A stretch of DNA of 14,056 nt. It comes from Bacteroidota bacterium. GTDB lineage: Bacteria; Bacteroidota; Bacteroidia; Chitinophagales; LD1. Both the position numbers and the translations under genes were made by a program. Every line of letters begins with the position of its first letter. Within the stretch, counting starts at the first letter, position 1. The stretch spans positions 1 to 14,056 of the forward strand of contig JAQBNQ010000047.1 in the NCBI GenBank assembly GCA_028288545.1, written 5' to 3'. Positions 13,645-14,056 of this stretch are shown piece after piece. The notes under the pieces were generated by a model, which saw nothing but the letters and a program-made list of their open reading frames with translations, was not told where the DNA came from and did not search any database.

Positions 13645-14056
13645 ATGAAACCCCTTGCTAAGTCTTTTTTATTGGTTTTAATGCTGGTAACAGGCATTGG
13701 GCTTTCGGCGCAGGTAATAGAAGAGGATACTACCACCAACCAGCCTTTTTTTAAAGCCAAAAAGTTTAATAGCAAGTGCTTTGTCGGTTTAGAGGCTTCC
13801 GCCACCCAAATGCTTAAAACCAGCGTTGGTATGAATACCGGCATTAGCCTTAACTGGGTAATAAACCATAAATATGTGGTAAGCGCTAAATACTACGCCC
13901 TTTCAAGCAATTTGAATATTGAGCCCATAGTAATACACGATCAGCCCCAGGCACACGTTTTTATCAGGCACCAAAGCGCGGGGCTGGGTTTCAGTTACAT
14001 TGTTTGCAGCGATAAGCTGTTCTCATTTCAACCCGAAATAAGCGGCGGCTGGGGCA
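13645..14056 (+). CDS. Secreted, probable outer-membrane beta-barrel protein, cut by window edge
   Basis: I translated 137 codons from the ATG at 13645 with no stop before the window edge. The N-terminus is a signal peptide: K2 and K6, a hydrophobic core (about 8-20), and a likely SPase I site at LSA-Q (after residue 22). There is no lipobox cysteine. After a polar stretch, the mature part alternates polar and hydrophobic residues with aromatic ends (KCFVGLEASATQML, GISLNWVINHKYVVSAKYYAL, SAGLGFSYIVCS, FSFQPEISGGWG). This pattern, repeated in strands of about 10, suits an outer-membrane beta barrel. No specific family is recognised. It is divergent from the exonuclease gene with 143 bp between starts, in which I see no convincing promoter. 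Confidence 0.6.
   Translation, partial: MKPLAKSFLLVLMLVTGIGLSAQVIEEDTTTNQPFFKAKKFNSKCFVGLEASATQMLKTSVGMNTGISLNWVINHKYVVSAKYYALSSNLNIEPIVIHDQPQAHVFIRHQSAGLGFSYIVCSDKLFSFQPEISGGWG

Overview
The window looks like a housekeeping stretch of a chromosome from the phylum Bacteroidota (Flavobacteriia, Sphingobacteriia or Chitinophagia type). The reasons are: a BirA without a DNA-binding domain; the neighbourhood birA / rsfS-ftsH-LUD protein, which I recall as common in that phylum; a DnaQ exonuclease fused to a GIY-YIG domain; AT-leaning DNA with few strong Shine-Dalgarno sites; and several TAnnTTTG boxes, the Bacteroidota -7 promoter element, upstream of genes. There are no rRNA or tRNA genes, transposases, phage genes or CRISPR arrays that I can see.

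Layout. Positions 1-700 (minus) hold a birA gene cut by the left edge. Divergent from it, 785-4166 (plus) holds rsfS, ftsH and a LUD-domain gene. Convergent with these is a tightly overlapping three-gene envelope glycan cluster on the minus strand (4180-7291): a GT4 glycosyltransferase, a GT2 WaaE-like glycosyltransferase and an O-antigen-ligase-like membrane protein. Read in transcription order it runs ligase, GT2, GT4, with ATGA overlaps at both junctions. Divergent from it, 7328-11194 (plus) holds meaB, mnmH/selU, selD and a short-chain dehydrogenase, probably one operon. A 335-bp AT-rich gap precedes slyD (11530-12036, plus). A DnaQ/GIY-YIG protein (12161-13501, minus) converges on slyD, and the right edge cuts a secreted, probably outer-membrane protein (13645 onward, plus).

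How the genes work together. MnmH and SelD form a complete selenium step: SelD makes selenophosphate and MnmH uses it to place 2-selenouridine at the tRNA wobble position. No selA or selB is present here, so nothing in the window points to selenocysteine. RsfS and FtsH belong to ribosome hibernation and membrane protein quality control. The glycan trio would build and attach a surface polysaccharide.

The structure the genes do not explain best is at 12041-12166. There, five degenerate 7-bp units (consensus GGTTTAC) on one strand face six on the other across a spacer holding a perfect small palindrome, between the convergent slyD and exonuclease genes. The repeat also supplies the last codon and stop of the exonuclease. 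The second notable point is that the GIY-YIG half of that exonuclease has lost three key positions and may be a dead nuclease. I found no convincing new multi-gene system.
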